A stretch of DNA of 64,000 nucleotides from Acanthosepion lycidas (lineage: Eukaryota; Mollusca; Cephalopoda; Sepiida; Sepiidae), in the NCBI GenBank assembly GCA_963932145.1, contig CAWVQA010000085.1:186001-250000 (forward strand), in the 5' to 3' direction. The notes under the pieces were generated by a model. That model was not told the DNA's origin, made no database searches, and saw nothing but the letters and a program-made list of their open reading frames with translations. Position numbers and translations under genes: made by a program. Each line of letters opens with the position of its first letter. The first letter of the stretch is position 1. Positions 63,164-64,000 of this stretch are shown piece after piece.

Positions 63164-64000
63164 TTGCCTTCAAATTCATACCGTGATCGTAGCATGCATG
63201 GACTCGACTCATATGACTGGGATTTCCCTGTAAAAGACTGTGGGCCGAAAATGGGTGATCACTGTACATTTCTCTTCTGTTTCCTATTTATATTTCTATT
63301 TTACCTCCTCAATTTAGCAATATGGCCAGGGAAAGACCTAATCTAAGCTCTGCACAAAAATATTTTGCCTTCAACTTCATACCGTGATCGTAGCATGCAT
63401 GGACTCAACTCATATGACTGGTATTTCCATGAAAAAGATTGTGGGCCGAAAATGGGTGATCACTGTACATTTCTCTTCTGTTTCCTATTTATATTTCTAT
63501 TTCACCTCCTCAATTTAGCATTATGGACAGGGAAAGACCTAATCTAAAATCTGCACAAAAACATATTGCCTTCAAATTCATTCCGTGATTGTAGCATGCA
63601 TGGACTCGACTCATATGACTGGGATTTCCATGAAAAAGATTGTGGGCCGAAAATGGGTGATCACTGTACATTTCTCTTCTGTTTCCTAGTTATATTTCTA
63701 CTTTACTTCCTCAATTTAGCATTATGGACAGGGAAAGACCTAATCTAAAATCTGCACAAAAATATTTTGCCTTCAAATTCATACCGTGATCGTAGCATGC
63801 ATGGACTCGACTCATATGACTGGGATTTCCATGAAAAAGATTGTGGGCTGAAAATGGGTGATCACTGTACATTTCTCTTCTGTTTCCTATTTATATTTAT
63901 ATTTTACCTCCTCAATTTAGCATTATGGACGGGGAAAGACCTAATCTAAGATCTGCACAAAAATATTTTGCCTTCAAATTCATACCGTGATCGTAGCATG
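63164..64000 (+). repeat. Third copy of the 48.5/51.5 kb block, cut by window end
   Basis: Four complete units match 48492-49295 and 51506-52309 in order, including CAATATGGCCAGGG, CTCAACTCATATG, TTCATTCCGTG and GGGCTGAAAATGGG. It lies 11,658 bp (exactly 58 monomers) after the 51.5 kb copy. The last 33 bases (63968-64000) begin a fifth unit that continues outside the window. Confidence 0.9.

Larger units (their letters stand above)
1..64000 (+). repeat. 201-bp tandem satellite array filling the window
   Basis: The same unit of about 201 bp repeats head-to-tail from the first to the last base. Landmarks recur in a fixed order in essentially every unit: TTGCCTTCAAATTCATACCG, GCATGCATGG, TCATATGA, GGGTGATCACTGTACA, a C/T-rich stretch, CCTCAATTTAGC, GGACAGGGAAAG and CTAATCTAA, then an A-run joining the next unit. 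Start-to-start arithmetic from 118 to 63767 gives 317 intervals with a net loss of 68 bp, so about 318 complete monomers. Observed lengths run from 194 to 202 bp, with 201 the mode and 200 common. There is no orientation change, foreign insertion or unique spacer. Known biology: such arrays are typical of centromeric or heterochromatic satellite DNA and evolve by unequal exchange and gene conversion. The chromosomal location and species are not identifiable from the sequence. Both window ends fall inside the array. Confidence 0.99.

Noticed and set aside
118-63949. About 60-codon forward open frames in most monomers as a repeated small membrane protein gene
   Set aside because: The long version starts at TTG, not ATG. 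Type-defining changes are mostly non-synonymous and spread over the whole frame. H and I units (200 bp), the 194-bp units and units with internal TAG or TAA (19326, 23565, 27546, about 46364) are frame-broken yet amplified. There is no spacer, promoter or terminator between units. A 201-bp unit simply preserves frame.
1-64000. CRISPR array
   Set aside because: Repeats are about 201 bp and directly abutting, with no unique spacers and no cas genes.
1-64000. Iteron-type replication origin or ARS arrays (ATTTATATTTA matches the yeast ARS core in many units)
   Set aside because: The match falls in an AT-rich stretch where it is expected by chance, it depends on the A variant at monomer position 133, and nothing indicates a budding yeast genome or a plasmid.
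1-64000. CENP-B box
   Set aside because: No part of the monomer on either strand matches the TTCG----A--CGGG core by eye.
1-64000. Transposon, LTR or retroviral remnants
   Set aside because: No terminal repeats, target duplications, poly(A) tails or protein motifs interrupt the array. All inexact sequence is explained by monomer variants.
1-64000. Telomeric or subtelomeric simple repeats
   Set aside because: No run of TTAGGG, TTTAGGG or TTAGG type repeats is present.

Overview
The whole 64 kb window is one uninterrupted, head-to-tail satellite DNA array. The basic monomer is 201 bp. Taking the recurring TTGCC as monomer position 1, about 318 complete monomers lie between 118 and 63967, with a 117-bp partial monomer on the left and a 33-bp partial on the right. 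All monomers point the same way. I see no gene, RNA gene, transposon, inversion or unique spacer anywhere. A typical monomer is AT-rich (75 of 201 bases are G or C by hand count). This kind of sequence points to a eukaryotic centromeric, pericentromeric or other heterochromatic block. I do not recognise the monomer and cannot name the species. Recurrent TG and CA variants at the four CpG sites would fit a genome that methylates CpG, such as a plant or vertebrate, but this is only a hint.

The biology visible here lies above the monomer. Diagnostic base changes and 1-7 bp indels let monomers be typed, and the types recur in ordered higher-order repeats (HORs) of changing size. 1-8.0 kb holds the most divergent monomers with small local duplications. 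8.03-12.92 kb is a nearly perfect tandem duplication of a 12-monomer unit (2,408 bp, two differences seen). 12.9-25.6 kb is a mosaic of about ten monomer types, in which one five-monomer cassette recurs at spacings of 12, 8 and 7 monomers and its last four types recur 20 monomers later; it also holds a 3,206-bp offset duplication and hybrid monomers. 25.6-32.8 kb has a nine-monomer offset and a 797-bp four-monomer repeat. 32.8-48.5 kb has 5-, 11- and 16-monomer offsets (1,004, 2,210 and 3,215 bp) and stop-lost dimers. 48.5-53.1 kb has a 15-monomer offset (3,014 bp). 53.1-59.7 kb is the most homogeneous part, with 4-, 2- and 10-monomer periods. 59.7-62.2 kb is irregular again. 62.2-64 kb is stitched from copies of the 54-56 kb and 50-52 kb blocks.

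The monomer is exactly 67 codons long, so one forward frame is open for about 60 codons in most monomers and ends at the same TAA. I do not call these genes. The long version starts at TTG, most type-defining changes alter the amino acid, many monomers carry frameshifts or internal stops, and frame-broken types are amplified as efficiently as intact ones. The best second-look items are the recently duplicated 12-mer, the variable-period HOR mosaic with crossover-type hybrid monomers, a two-monomer module repeated 14 times across 30 kb, the density of short perfect palindromes in each monomer, and a TATA-like motif on the minus strand of most monomers.
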